This document shows positions 9,453-19,024 of a DNA stretch of 64,000 nucleotides, in pieces (the stretch's first letter is position 1; each line of letters begins with the position of its first letter). The stretch comes from Thermohalobaculum sp963822985 (lineage in GTDB: Bacteria > Pseudomonadota > Alphaproteobacteria > Rhodobacterales > Rhodobacteraceae). Where the stretch lies: assembly GCA_963822985.1 (NCBI GenBank), contig CAWGJU010000018.1, forward strand, positions 1 through 64,000, given 5' to 3'. The notes under the pieces were generated by a model, which did not search any database, was not told where the DNA came from, and was given only the letters and a program-made list of their open reading frames with translations. The position numbers and the translations under genes were made by a program.

Positions 9453-10652
9453 TCATGTCTTATCGTTCCATCTCGGAGCAAAAGCCCGGACGAGCGGGTT
9501 TGCTGTGACGCCGTGGGCAATGACACTAATGAGGACCGTGCAGACGATAGTCCCGAGCACGGCGTCGGCGTTCGACAGGCGCGCGTCGAGAATGATGATT
9601 CCGAAGACGATGCTCGCAAGGCCGCGAGGGCCAAACCAGCCTATGAAGAGCCTGTCGGCTGGCGCGATTGAGGAGCCAGCCAGACTGAGATAGACGGGCA
9701 GCATTCGGATGAGTGTTAGGCTGAGCGTGGCATACAGGATCGTCGCGCCGGTGATCCGGTCCGACATCTGCCAGACCACAGCCGCACCGAACACGACCCA
9801 GGTCAGCAGCGCGAGCGCGTCGCCAGTGCCTTCTGCTCCGCGCAGCAGACGGTGCTTCTCGCCCGGAGGGGGCCGGAAAGCCAGGCCGCCGACGAAGCAG
9901 GCGACGAAACCGCTGCCTCCCAGCGTCTGCGCCGCCGTGAAGCAGGCGATCGCCAAGGCGACGACCGTCACACCGCTCCAGGCGTCGGCGATCCAGCGCG
10001 CGGCGAGGGCGTGGCGCAGCAAGACTGACGCTGCGAGCGACAGGGCGATGCCGGTGGCAAGGCCGATTCCGAGCTCCTCGCCGACAATGCTCATTGCGTG
10101 GCTCGCCGTCGTCCCCTCGATCTCAGCTCCGACTGCGAGGCCGACGAGCAGAACGACGACCGGCACGCAGATCCCGTCGTTGAGACCGCTCTCGAAATTC
10201 AACGCCTCGCGGGTGTCTGGCGACACCGCGGGATTTGTAACGACCGGCTTGCCGAGGGCCGCGTCGGTCGGGGCGAGGGTCGCCGCGATCAGGCCGAGTT
10301 CGACGAGGCCAAGTCCGGGAAAGACCAGCCAGGCGATGATGAAACCAAGCAGGATCGTCAGTGGCAGGCCGACAAGCAACAGCCGCTCGGGAAGACTGAC
10401 GTTCTTGCGGATGCGCGCGATGTCCGCGTTGGCGGCGTCGACGAAAAGCACCATGGCCAACGCGAGCTCGGCCAGAATCCGCAATCCTTCCGCCTTGATG
10501 CTGAGTTGCAGGACGTCGAGAACGGCGGGCCCGAGCAGGAAGCCGCTCGCGACGAACACGATCGGTGCGCTGAGCCTCGAGCGGTCCACGCGGCCGGAGA
10601 CGAGGGCGAAGAGAAGGGAGAGACAGGCGAGGATCGCTGCGGTGGAATACAT
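9453..10652 (-). CDS. CPA1-type cation:proton antiporter
   Basis: 399 residues starting at MYSTAAILACL; the open frame extends upstream but that part is low-complexity and unlikely. About 12 hydrophobic segments are present. Features of the NhaP/CPA1 group are the TLAPTDAALGKPVV stretch and the downstream ESGLNDGI motif with its acidic residues, which match the ion-binding region. Exchange of Na+ or K+ for H+ across the inner membrane is expected. It is the last gene of the long minus-strand run and lies 137 nt after the DUF2955 gene. There is no C-terminal cytoplasmic regulatory domain. Confidence 0.85.
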   Translation of the reverse strand: MYSTAAILACLSLLFALVSGRVDRSRLSAPIVFVASGFLLGPAVLDVLQLSIKAEGLRILAELALAMVLFVDAANADIARIRKNVSLPERLLLVGLPLTILLGFIIAWLVFPGLGLVELGLIAATLAPTDAALGKPVVTNPAVSPDTREALNFESGLNDGICVPVVVLLVGLAVGAEIEGTTASHAMSIVGEELGIGLATGIALSLAASVLLRHALAARWIADAWSGVTVVALAIACFTAAQTLGGSGFVACFVGGLAFRPPPGEKHRLLRGAEGTGDALALLTWVVFGAAVVWQMSDRITGATILYATLSLTLIRMLPVYLSLAGSSIAPADRLFIGWFGPRGLASIVFGIIILDARLSNADAVLGTIVCTVLISVIAHGVTANPLVRAFAPRWNDKT

Positions 10653-10789
10653 GCGCTCAGGCTTCCTGACACGTTCGCTTGGCTGTGCTCCGCCCGGTGT
10701 CCACAGGTCATGGTCGTCGGATGCACGAGGAAGGCCGCTGGCGATTTCCGGCAGAGGCCGTGCGCCGCGGCTGCCGACTTTGGTCCGTG

Positions 10790-11887
10790 TCATGGAGCTG
10801 CGACCTTCGCTGCCGGTCGTGTTGGCGGGAAGAACGCTTCGAGCACGTAGAGCGCCCCAATCGCCCAGATCGCAGCAAGCGTGAGTTCCCCGAAGCGGTA
10901 GGCGAAGTTGGATCCGCCGGAGTCGCTGAACGGGAGGAGCGAATTGCCGTAAAGGATCATTAGCACGCTGAGCCCGAAGCCGGCCAAAGGTGCCCAGGGC
11001 GCCTTGGAAGTGATCGCCCGCGCAATGATCAGATTCACCGTGAGCATCATCGCCGCGACAAATGGAACATACGGCGTCATGCGTGTGAGCTGGTAAAGGA
11101 CCATCGTCAGGAGGCCTGCTGCGACGTTTGCCAGGAGGATGCCCCTGGCGGCGCTCGAGCCGCGTGACAGGTCAAGGCTGAAGGCGAAGACTGCAACGTA
11201 GAGTGGCGTGTGGACGATTTGCCAGGCGAAGCTGAAGTAGAGGACCGCGTAGGATCCGGTGATTGCTGCCAGAAGCGCCGCGCGCCGGTTAACTTCCTGA
11301 GGCGGCAGGACTGGTTTCGGCTTGGTGGCCGGCTCCACGGGCCGGGCGGGATCACGCATACATGATCATCGCGATGACGAGCGAGAGGCCAATGTTCTGC
11401 ACGAAGGATCGTCGCGACGTTTCGGGTGATCTCCGTCGTGGTGTTGGCGACCATCGGCACCAGCATGAGTTCGCACAGGGCGACCAGCATGATCAGGCCG
11501 GAGCCGCCCCTCAGGCCGAACCGGAAGGACCAAGAACAGCGCAGGAAAGAGGGCGATAAGAAAGAACACCGGAAAAACCTGCGACAGGCTTGCCGCGTAG
11601 AGGCAGGTGACGCCGACGGCGAAGGATCCGAGAAGCGCCTTGGTCGCGGCGGCTGGCGACGGCCCGTCCGGCGCCTGCAACATTGGCGCGACGAAGATCG
11701 GCGCCAGGTAAGCGAGGGTCCAGCCGTAGAGGAGCGCGATCAGGAACGCGGTGGTGACCCCCAGCCCCAGCCGGAGCGTTCGTCGGGCATGCGCTCGCCT
11801 TTCGATCTCCTCCTGGTTCGCACTCGGCCGGGCACTGGACGTGTCGGTCTCAATCGTCGGCCGCGCGGACGCTGCTTCAGTAGGCAT
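10790..11887 (-). pseudogene. DUF2955 inner-membrane protein, frameshifted
   Basis: Three frames are needed to read one DUF2955 protein of about 350 residues. The N-terminal part from 11887 contains a basic stretch then helices such as LGVTTAFLIALLYGWTLAYL. The sense shifts near 11520 to FGLRGGSGLIMLVALCEL, shifts again near 11405 to SFVQNIGLSLVIAMIMYA, and moves at about 11350 into the frame MRDPARPVEPATKPK that runs to 10790. The last step could instead be an overlapping restart. DUF2955 proteins normally pair with an HlyD-type protein, which is the adjacent gene. The frame changes are decay or sequence errors. Confidence 0.7.
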
Positions 11888-12939
11888 AGGAGATCCAGGC
11901 GTTGAGCCGGATCCAGAACGCTCCCGAGCGCGTTCAACAGCGCGTTGTCGCTGGTGTAGACGATGACGTCTGCCTGTCCGTTCAGTTGCCTGCGGATGTC
12001 CACCAATTCGCTGCCGCTCTCATAGCCCCTCATTTTGATGCGAACCGGGAAGCGCTGCGCGTCCCGCATCCAGGCCTGCTGGTCCTTGACCTGGGGCAAG
12101 CCGCCGGGTGCGTCGAAGCCTGACGCGGCGCCAAGCGTGATGCTGCTGACCACTCCGTCGAAGATGCGTCCGGGTTGAACGTCCAGTGTGATTTCGACCG
12201 GCTGGCCGACCTGCACATGCCCGAGGTTGTTCTCGGTGAGGTAGGCTTCGACCCAAACCTCGTCGAAAGAGACGAATGTTATCAGCGACTTGCCCGGCTG
12301 GGCAAAGGTACCTTCGGCAATGGTGAGGTCATTGACCACACCTCGCGCCGGGGCGCGCAACTCGGTCCATTCTAGTGCGAGCTCCGCCGCGCTCAGTTGG
12401 GCAACGGCCGTCCGAATCTGTGGATTGTCCGTGCCCGCGTCGCCAAGTTCCCGCTGGGCGCGTTCAAGGTCGGCTGTCGCCCCCTCCACCTGACTTTCTG
12501 CGGCGGCGATCTTTGAGCGCATGTCGTCTCCGCGCGCTCCGGCGACGATGCCCTTTCTCTCGAGCTCGAAAATCCTCTCGCCCTGTGCACTGACGTTCTG
12601 AAGCTCAACCTGAGTTCGAGTCAGGTTTGCCTGCGCAACTTCCACCCCCGAGGAACCGGCGCCCACCGCCTGGGTCGCCGATTGCAGGGCCGAGCGGGCA
12701 AGGTCAACGTCGATCAGGAACGGGCGCTGGTCGATCCGAGCGAGGAGGTCGCCAGCCTCGACGATTTGCCCATTCGTGACGGCAAGCGCCAAGACGTAAC
12801 CAGTCACCTCGGGCACGACGTCGATCACGATGGCTTTGACCCGCGCGTTGGACGTGTAGGGCGTGAATCGGTCGGCGGCGAGATACCATACGAAGAGCAT
12901 CAATGAGAGAAGCGCGAATGCCCGGATAGTCCATTTCAT
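11877..12939 (-). CDS. HlyD-family secretion/efflux adaptor, 3' frameshift
   Basis: About 350 residues from ATG at 12939: one TM helix (AFALLSLMLFVWYLAA), a biotinyl-lipoyl-like half (YVLALAVTNGQIVEAGDLLA), a coiled-coil hairpin, and the second half (ELRAPARGVVNDLTIAEGTF) with LITFVSFDEVWVEAYL. This is the EmrA/AaeA/YibH pattern. As written, the frame runs past the natural end. A one-base shift near 11910-11920 restores FWIRLNAWISYAY and a stop at 11877-11879 that overlaps the DUF2955 start by 11 bases. HlyD plus DUF2955 is a known two-gene transport unit of unsettled substrate. Confidence 0.75.
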
Positions 12940-13047
12940 ACGGTGCGCTCCCTTGCGGCGGCTGCGTCCTGTTTCAGTCGGTCGTTGAGCCGCCCACCAC
13001 GCCATGCACCGGGATGTGCACTCCGGTGTGAACGGTGGACTTCGGTG

Positions 13048-13899
13048 CTACGCACTGCCGGCCTGTCGTGCGAACCAGGCTGCGGCCATCAGCGCAAAGA
13101 TTATCTGCATGGGCACGCCGAGGACCACCATCACGACGGCGCGTTCATCTATGGACGCCACGGAGAACAATGGCGCAAGCGCCGCGCCGACGTTGCGGGT
13201 GCACATGCCGAGCCCGAGAACGCTGCGCCGCGGCTGTGACACTCCGAGGCTCAATGTGTAGGCAGCCACCGTCACGCCGCTGAAGAACAGGATCTGCGCG
13301 CCAATCGCGTAGCTGCCGACGGCACCCACGAATCCTTTTCCGTAAATCACGATGCAGAGACACATCATCAGGATCGTCGCGACCGCCGTGGCGCGCTTGA
13401 CGGGGTCGCGGAGCGCGGACGCTGTGTCGGGCCTCGCGTAAAACAGCGCCATGCCGGCGATCAGCGGCAGAAGCACGACGGCGATTAGGGGCTTCGCGAT
13501 GGTCCATGGCGAGACCATGAGCCCCGGCACCACGAACGGCACGGCCACCGGAAGCAGGATCACGGTGCCGACCGCCGCGAGAAGCATCATGGCCGGAGCG
13601 TAGACCATGTCGCCGCCGGCGCGGGTCAGCATTGCCGGAAGAAACGGCGCACAGGGTGTCAGGCCCAACAGAAGGAGTCCGATGGCATAGGGACCCTCCA
13701 GTGGAATGATGCGGGTGAGAACCATGGCCAGCATCGGGCTGATCACAAAGCCGAACAGCACGCCGAAGCCGAGGAAGCGCAGGTCGCGCAACCCCGACAA
13801 CGCGTCCTGCACCTTCAGGCCGAGCCCCATTTGCAGAAGCGAGCCCGCCATGAAGATCACCAGCGAGATCTTCAGGGCGATGTCGAGGAACCCGGCCAT
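13048..13899 (-). CDS. BASS family bile acid:sodium symporter-like transporter
   Basis: 283 residues with about nine to ten hydrophobic helices. The N-terminal region (SLLQMGLGLKVQDAL), the GLTPCAPFLPAMLTRAGGD segment and the late GLGMCTRNVGAALAP motif fit the BASS/SbtA-like fold, where crossover helices bind Na+ and an organic anion. The real substrate is unlikely to be bile acid in this organism; a small carboxylate is a reasonable inference given the ketone-body enzymes upstream. It lies 45 nt downstream of the CoA-disulfide reductase gene on the same strand. Confidence 0.85.
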   Translation of the reverse strand: MAGFLDIALKISLVIFMAGSLLQMGLGLKVQDALSGLRDLRFLGFGVLFGFVISPMLAMVLTRIIPLEGPYAIGLLLLGLTPCAPFLPAMLTRAGGDMVYAPAMMLLAAVGTVILLPVAVPFVVPGLMVSPWTIAKPLIAVVLLPLIAGMALFYARPDTASALRDPVKRATAVATILMMCLCIVIYGKGFVGAVGSYAIGAQILFFSGVTVAAYTLSLGVSQPRRSVLGLGMCTRNVGAALAPLFSVASIDERAVVMVVLGVPMQIIFALMAAAWFARQAGSA

Positions 13900-13944
13900 T
13901 CTACGGCGCCCGTTCCGGGCCAGTCCGTTGGGTCCGGTGCCCGA

Positions 13945-15666
13945 TCATGTCAGCGCGTGCTCGAGATCCGGCGAGGCCTTCACAAGGATTGCCCGCGAGA
14001 GCATTCCGCCCGAAAGGACGCGCGGCTTGTAGCCCTTCTGCAGCAGCATGCGGGCCGCGTAATAGGCGCGCTGACCGGAGCGGCAGATGATGTCGATCTC
14101 CCGGTCCTTCGGCAGGTCGTCCAGCCGCGCGCGCAATTGGCTGAGTGGGATGTTGACAGCCCTCGGCACGCTCTCCAGCGCCAGTTCGACCGGTTCGCGG
14201 ACGTCGAGCAGGAAGGCGTCGGACGGTGCGTCCCAGTGGGCCACCGGCATGTCGCCGTCCTCGATGTCGCGCGCGACCATGCCGGCGAAGTTTACTGGGT
14301 CCTTGGCACTACCGAATTGCGGCGCGTAGCAGATCTCGGATTCCGCCAGATCGTCGATGGTCGCACCCATCTGGATCGCCACGGCGAGCGCGCTGATCCG
14401 CTTGTCCGCCCCCGGCCCGTCGAGACTCAGCGCCTGGCCGCCGAGCACCTTGCCGTCGGACTTGCGGTAGATGAGCTTGAAGCCCACCATCTTGGCGCCC
14501 GGGTAGTAGCCGGCGTGGCTGTTGGGGTAGATATACACCTTCTCATAGTCCGTGATCCCGAGCCGCTTGAGCGTCTTTTCGCTCGCGCCCGTCCAGGCGA
14601 CCGCGCCGCCGAAGAGCCCGCAGATCGACGATCCCTGCGTGCCCCGGAAATGCGAGTCGCGGCCGGCGATCACGTCTGCCGCGATGCGGCCCTGCCTGTT
14701 GGCGGGACCGGCCAGCGCGATCAGGCTCCATTCGCCGGTGACGAAGTCCTTGACCTCGATGGCGTCGCCGACCGCGAAGATGTCGGGATCACTGGTGCGC
14801 ATCTGATCATCGACCCTGATACCTTTGCGCTCGCCGATTTCCAGTCCAGCTGTCCTGGCCAGATCAGTGTCGGGCCGCACACCGAGCGAGATGATCACAA
14901 CGTCGGCCGGATGGACCTTGCCCGACTGGGTCTCAACCTCAAGGGTACCGTTCTCAGCCTTGCGGAACTCCTTGACCCCGTCGCCGAGCGCCAGCCGAAC
15001 CCCGTGCATCTCCAGATGGCCGCCGACCAGCCGGGCGTATTCCGGGTCGAGCGGGGCAAGTACTTGATCGAGCATCTCGACGACCGTGACCTCGAAACCC
15101 AGGTGCCGCAGGTTCTCGGCCGTCTCCAGCCCGATGAAGCCGCCGCCGACGATGACAGCGCGCGTCGGCGGCCGCATCATCTGGATACCGGAGTAGGAGT
15201 TCATGCCGGCCAGATAGGCTGTCCCCTTTTGCACCCAATCCCGGATTGCCCGCGCGTCCGGCACGGTCCGAACCTCGAAGATGCCGGGCAGGTCGATCCC
15301 CGGCAAAGGCGGACGCACCGTCTTGGCGCCGGGCGAAAGCACCAGCTTGTCATAGGCTTCTGTCGTGACCTCGCCGGTCAGAACGTTGCGCAAGTCGATC
15401 GTCCTCGCCTTGGCGTCGATCGATACCGCCTCGCAGTTCGTTCGGGTGTCGATGTTGAACTGTTCGCGAAAAGTGCGTTCGCTCGCGACGAGCAGACTCG
15501 CCTCGCGCTCGATGACGCCGCCGATGTGATAAGGCAGGCCGCAGTTGGCATAGGAAACGTAGGGACCCCGCTCGACCATAAGAATCTCCGCGGTCTCGTC
15601 CAATCTGCGAAGCCTTGCCGCGCAGGATGCGCCTCCGGCAACGCCGCCAACGATGATGATTTTCAT
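13945..15666 (-). CDS. CoA-disulfide reductase-like flavoprotein with rhodanese domain
   Basis: 573 residues. An N-terminal FAD Rossmann motif (IIIVGGVAGGASCAARL) is followed by SYANCGLPYHIGG with the single redox cysteine of the CoADR/NADH-peroxidase group near residue 42. An NAD(P)H motif (AVIVGGGFIGLETAENL) and FAD motif DPDIFAVGDAIEV follow. The C-terminal 90 residues are a rhodanese domain with active site ICRSGQRA. This matches CoADR-RHD enzymes, which reduce CoA disulfide, CoA persulfide or polysulfide. ATG at 15666 with a purine-rich site was chosen over the upstream codon. A short extra loop (YLAGMNSYSGIQMM) precedes the NAD motif. Confidence 0.88.
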   Translation of the reverse strand: MKIIIVGGVAGGASCAARLRRLDETAEILMVERGPYVSYANCGLPYHIGGVIEREASLLVASERTFREQFNIDTRTNCEAVSIDAKARTIDLRNVLTGEVTTEAYDKLVLSPGAKTVRPPLPGIDLPGIFEVRTVPDARAIRDWVQKGTAYLAGMNSYSGIQMMRPPTRAVIVGGGFIGLETAENLRHLGFEVTVVEMLDQVLAPLDPEYARLVGGHLEMHGVRLALGDGVKEFRKAENGTLEVETQSGKVHPADVVIISLGVRPDTDLARTAGLEIGERKGIRVDDQMRTSDPDIFAVGDAIEVKDFVTGEWSLIALAGPANRQGRIAADVIAGRDSHFRGTQGSSICGLFGGAVAWTGASEKTLKRLGITDYEKVYIYPNSHAGYYPGAKMVGFKLIYRKSDGKVLGGQALSLDGPGADKRISALAVAIQMGATIDDLAESEICYAPQFGSAKDPVNFAGMVARDIEDGDMPVAHWDAPSDAFLLDVREPVELALESVPRAVNIPLSQLRARLDDLPKDREIDIICRSGQRAYYAARMLLQKGYKPRVLSGGMLSRAILVKASPDLEHALT

Positions 15667-15697
15667 CGACTCTCTCCTTGCCATTTCTTGATGTAAG

Positions 15698-15970
15698 CTA
15701 TGGGTTGCGCGGACCGTGACTATCGCCTCGGCCCGCCAGGAACGCCGCGATCTCGTTCTCGAGCGCCGTAATCACGGAGCGATAGTCGGAGATCTCCGGC
15801 CTTTGCTGGGCGTTCGGGAGGGCTTCGAAGCGGGTGAGGCAGTCGCACGCCATTACATAGTCTTCGCAAACGCTTCGAAAGCTTTCGTCTCTGAGGAAGG
15901 CTTCGCGGATCACCAGAGCCCGTTCTGGAAAGCGCTCGAGAACCCGCGCGAGTTCGGCTCTATAAGTCAT
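15698..15970 (-). CDS. Small hypothetical protein
   Basis: 90 residues starting at MTYRAELARVLERFPERA. It is mostly helical, charged, with two cysteines in a VMACDCLTRFEAL stretch and no signal or membrane segment. I do not recognise a named family. It sits between bdhA and the CoA-disulfide reductase with gaps of 45 and 31 nt, so it is probably cotranscribed and may be a small regulator or partner of that pathway. Confidence 0.6.
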   Translation of the reverse strand: MTYRAELARVLERFPERALVIREAFLRDESFRSVCEDYVMACDCLTRFEALPNAQQRPEISDYRSVITALENEIAAFLAGRGDSHGPRNP

Positions 15971-16015
15971 TCGTCCACCACGCGCCGCCCGTAGCTCCTG
16001 CTGCACGGTTTGGGC

Positions 16016-16795
16016 CTATTCCATGAACCAGCCATGGCTCACGATCAGGGACTGGCCGGTCAGGGCGTTAGAGCCGAAGGAAGCAAAGAAGACCGCCGCC
16101 TCGGCCACGTCCTCCACGGTGGTGAACTCATGGTCGACCGTCTCCTTGAGCATGACGGTGTCGATTACTTCCTGCTCGGTGATGCCGAGTTCCTTGGCCT
16201 GCTCGGGGATTTGCTTGTCGACGAGCGGCGTGCGCACGAAGCCGGGACAGATCACGTTGGCCCGGACGCCATGCTCAGCGCCTTCCTTGGCCACCACCTT
16301 GGCGAGCCCGATCAGGCCGTGCTTGGCGGTGACGTAGGGCGCCTTGAGCTTGGAGGCCTCCTTGGAATGGACCGAGCCTATATAGATGACGCTGCCACTT
16401 CCCTGCCTGTACATCTGGCGCAGCGCCGCGCGCGTGGTCAGGAAGGCTCCGTCGAGATGGATAGCGAGCAGCTTCTTCCATTTGCCAAGTTCGAAATTGA
16501 CAAGCGGTGCGACGATCTGGATGCCGGCGTTGCTGACCAGCACGTCGAGCACGCCGAAGGTCTCGATGACCTTTGCGGTCCCGGCATCGACCTGCGCCTC
16601 GTCGGTCACGTCCATCGCGACGCCGATCGCGCGTCTGCCGGATGGGTCGATCTCGCGCGCGGTCGCCTCGGCCGCCTCGAGATTCAGGTCGGCAATGGCA
16701 ACCTTCGCGCCCTCGCGGGCGTAGATTATTGCGATCTCCTTGCCGATCCCGCTCGCAGAGCCGGTGATCAGGGCAACCTTGTTCTCGAGACGCAT
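16016..16795 (-). CDS. bdhA: 3-hydroxybutyrate dehydrogenase (SDR)
   Basis: 259 residues. It interconverts (R)-3-hydroxybutyrate and acetoacetate with NAD(H). The short-chain dehydrogenase hallmarks are all visible: TGSASGIGKE near residue 10, NAG in VSNAGIQIVAP near 90, catalytic Ser in IGSVHSKEASK, and YVTAKHG with the Tyr-x3-Lys pair near 155. The C-terminal TGQSLIVSHGWFM is characteristic of bacterial Bdh. It is encoded 38 nt downstream of acetoacetate decarboxylase, so the product of one enzyme is the substrate of the next. Confidence 0.92.
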   Translation of the reverse strand: MRLENKVALITGSASGIGKEIAIIYAREGAKVAIADLNLEAAEATAREIDPSGRRAIGVAMDVTDEAQVDAGTAKVIETFGVLDVLVSNAGIQIVAPLVNFELGKWKKLLAIHLDGAFLTTRAALRQMYRQGSGSVIYIGSVHSKEASKLKAPYVTAKHGLIGLAKVVAKEGAEHGVRANVICPGFVRTPLVDKQIPEQAKELGITEQEVIDTVMLKETVDHEFTTVEDVAEAAVFFASFGSNALTGQSLIVSHGWFME

Positions 16796-16833
16796 TGGCG
16801 TTTCCTTGCGCACAGAAGGCCTGATCCGAACGC

Positions 16834-17571
16834 TCAGGCCAGATAGTCGTGGACGACCTCGCCGAGGCCCAGGGTCAAATCGCTGACGATGTGAATGGCG
16901 CCGAGCACCTCGATCACCGGCAGCGACGCCACCGGTGCGAGCGCATGATGGAAGAGCTGAAGCCCGGCGGGGCCGGACCAGGCGCCCTTCACCGTCACGT
17001 CTTCGAGGTAATACCGAACCAGCTCGCAGATCCGCGGGCTGCCATCGACATGCGGGATGATCTTCAGCAGGTAGCTCGGCGCAAGAAGCGACCTCAGGAT
17101 CGGTTCGTGCTCCAGAGTCAGATGCTTGTAGCCCATCGTTGCGACCGCGACCGGCACGGGACCGTAGCGCAGCACGCCGCCGAGCGTGTCCTTCTCGACC
17201 CGCAGCTCGGGGAATGCGAGCTTCTTGGGAAATCCCCAGAGTTCGCGGCCTGCCGCGATCGGCGCGTGATCGTTGAGATACATCGAATGGACGTATCCGC
17301 CGTGCTCGCCCCGGAAACTCACCGGGATGACCTGGCCGCTCTCGGTGTAGTCGCCGAACCCTGTCGAATCCGGCATCCGGATGAACTCGAACTTGACGAC
17401 CGGATCGGTCAGTTCGAGCGGCGCAGGTATCACCGCGCGCAGGGCCACCGGGTCGGTACGGTAAGTGACGATGAAGAACTCGCGATTGACGAACCGGTAA
17501 GGCCCCGGCGGAAATGCCGAACTCGTGATCGGCATCGCGAATGCGTTCTTCCTGACTTCTGCTTCGTCCAT
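16834..17571 (-). CDS. adc: Acetoacetate decarboxylase
   Basis: 245 residues, normal for the family. It converts acetoacetate to acetone and CO2 through a Schiff base on lysine. The active-site signature GRELWGFPKKLAFPEL is present with both lysines. The N-terminal AFPPGPYRFVNREFF region and C-terminal LPVIEVLGAIHIVSDLT also match. It lies 19 nt after the patatin gene and 38 nt before bdhA on the minus strand. Together with Bdh it would allow breakdown of 3-hydroxybutyrate to acetone. Confidence 0.92.
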   Translation of the reverse strand: MDEAEVRKNAFAMPITSSAFPPGPYRFVNREFFIVTYRTDPVALRAVIPAPLELTDPVVKFEFIRMPDSTGFGDYTESGQVIPVSFRGEHGGYVHSMYLNDHAPIAAGRELWGFPKKLAFPELRVEKDTLGGVLRYGPVPVAVATMGYKHLTLEHEPILRSLLAPSYLLKIIPHVDGSPRICELVRYYLEDVTVKGAWSGPAGLQLFHHALAPVASLPVIEVLGAIHIVSDLTLGLGEVVHDYLA

Positions 17572-17590
17572 GAAGGGCTCCTGGAAGCGA

Positions 17591-18736
17591 TCAAAGTTCG
17601 AAGGATCGGACGCCGTTGCCGAGGTCGGTGACCTGGCAAGCCATCGGATTGGTCATGACGTGGCGGATGTCGCCCTCGCCCGCCCGCCACAGATCGGAGA
17701 CGGTGGCGCGCGAGAATTCGTAGTCCTTGAAGTTCCGGGATTGCGTGTCATGCCGGTTCACCAGATGAACGAGCGAGAGCGGCCCGCGCCGGCTCACCGC
17801 AGCAAGCTTCCGCACCTGCGGGTCCGATCGCTGGTCCTCGGGCAACTTCGCGAGAACCTCGGCGAGCGCGGCCCGAAGTTCCTCGATGTGCCGGATCTTG
17901 TCGGCGGTGAAGCGCTGCTTGCTCTGATACTGAATGTCCTTGGCGCGTTCGCTGACCTGCTCGAGGTTTCTCGGCAGTTCACCGCTTCCGCTGAAGAGAT
18001 CGACCTGAACAATCAGCGCGTTGATCCGGAGATCCTCGGCGACGTGCAACAGTGGCGTGTTGGACATGATACCGCCATCCCAGTACCATTCGCCGTCGAT
18101 TTCGATCGGGGGAAACGCGGGCGGTAGAGCTCCACTTGCCATCACATGACTTGCCGCGATCACGTCGGAAGTGTTGTCGAAGTAGATCGCCTTTCCCGTG
18201 CAGGCGTTGACCGCGCCGAGGGATAGCCGCGTTTCGCCAGCGTTGATCAGGTCGAAGTCCACGAGCTCGTTGAGCGTCCCACGCAAGGGCTCGGTGTCAT
18301 AGTAGCTGAGCGCTCCGATGCTTCCCTCGGGAGCGAAGGCTGGCGCCGGAATTCGAGGCACGTAGAAGCCCGGAATTCCAAATGCTGCGGCCGACGCGGC
18401 GCTCATCCAATTGAGCCACGGACGCCACAGCTCCATGCTGGCCAGCGGAGAGAAGCCAGGCGCGCGGCTGGAGACGCGCTCCCAGAACTCCGTAAGGCGT
18501 GCGACACGGCGCTCGGGCGGGTTGCCCGCGATCAGCGCGGCGTTGATCGCGCCGATGGAGGTGCCTGCGATCCAGTTCGGCACGAAGCCGGCCGCGGCGA
18601 GGCCTTCGTAGACCCCGGCCTGGTATGCTCCAAGGGCGCCGCCTCCCTGAAGCACGAGGATGCGCTGCTCGTGCGATCCGAACTCGACCGCGGCGCGGGC
18701 ATAGGCGAGCGCCTCGGCTTTGCCGTCCTTGGCCAT
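17591..18736 (-). CDS. Patatin-like phospholipase/esterase
   Basis: 381 residues from ATG 18736, which has a GGAG ribosome site. A longer open frame upstream is not needed. The patatin fold is shown by the oxyanion-hole glycine loop (LQGGGALGAYQAGV), the nucleophile GTSIGAINAALIAG and the dyad aspartate in WDGGIMSNTPL. A C-terminal region (SRATVSDLWRAGEGD) is typical of the DUF3734-containing patatins. It heads the minus-strand run that continues into adc and bdhA. The substrate could be lipid or poly-3-hydroxybutyrate, both known for patatin-fold hydrolases; the second fits the operon but is inference. Confidence 0.88.
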   Translation of the reverse strand: MAKDGKAEALAYARAAVEFGSHEQRILVLQGGGALGAYQAGVYEGLAAAGFVPNWIAGTSIGAINAALIAGNPPERRVARLTEFWERVSSRAPGFSPLASMELWRPWLNWMSAASAAAFGIPGFYVPRIPAPAFAPEGSIGALSYYDTEPLRGTLNELVDFDLINAGETRLSLGAVNACTGKAIYFDNTSDVIAASHVMASGALPPAFPPIEIDGEWYWDGGIMSNTPLLHVAEDLRINALIVQVDLFSGSGELPRNLEQVSERAKDIQYQSKQRFTADKIRHIEELRAALAEVLAKLPEDQRSDPQVRKLAAVSRRGPLSLVHLVNRHDTQSRNFKDYEFSRATVSDLWRAGEGDIRHVMTNPMACQVTDLGNGVRSFEL

Positions 18737-18875
18737 TGTTCGTATCTCTCCTTCGCCGCTCTCGTGGCTTCTTCTTGTGGGGTTCGACGCGCCAGCGGTT
18801 AGTTCACCCTCGAACTCCGCACAGCTGCCTTCGGCCTTGAAGCCTCTTGGCCGCGTCATTGGCGCGCGCGGAAGT

Positions 18876-18894
18876 ACGTCACCGTGACGTCACC
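18876..18894. promoter_or_regulatory. Candidate operator: ACGTCAC/GTGACGT palindrome and direct repeat
   Basis: In the divergent region between the patatin and TPR genes, ACGTCAC and GTGACGT flank a single base (18876-18890), forming a perfect 7-bp dyad. The same bases also form a direct repeat, ACGTCACC at 18876 and again at 18887, with an 11-bp period of about one helical turn. Both arrangements suit a dimeric regulator. The site is 140 bp upstream of the patatin start and 135 bp upstream of the TPR gene. No strong -35/-10 pair could be placed with confidence. Confidence 0.45.
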
Positions 18895-19024
18895 CCCTTT
18901 TTTGGATGCGGTATGCCGCTGCAAAGATCAGCAGCGTCCGATATGCTTATCCTGAAAGGGGTGGTCGAAATCCGGTGGGAACAAGCAAGCCGCGCGAGCG
19001 GTGTCAGGCGCGCTCCGGCGCGCG

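Noticed and set aside
9505..10884. Plus-strand frames opposite the CPA1 antiporter
   Set aside because: They are shadows: Arg/Ser/Pro-rich translations without family motifs, while the minus strand has clear membrane helices and antiporter motifs.
13831..15696. 621-codon plus-strand frame opposite the CoA-disulfide reductase
   Set aside because: Shadow of the flavoprotein gene; the minus strand carries all FAD, NAD and rhodanese motifs.
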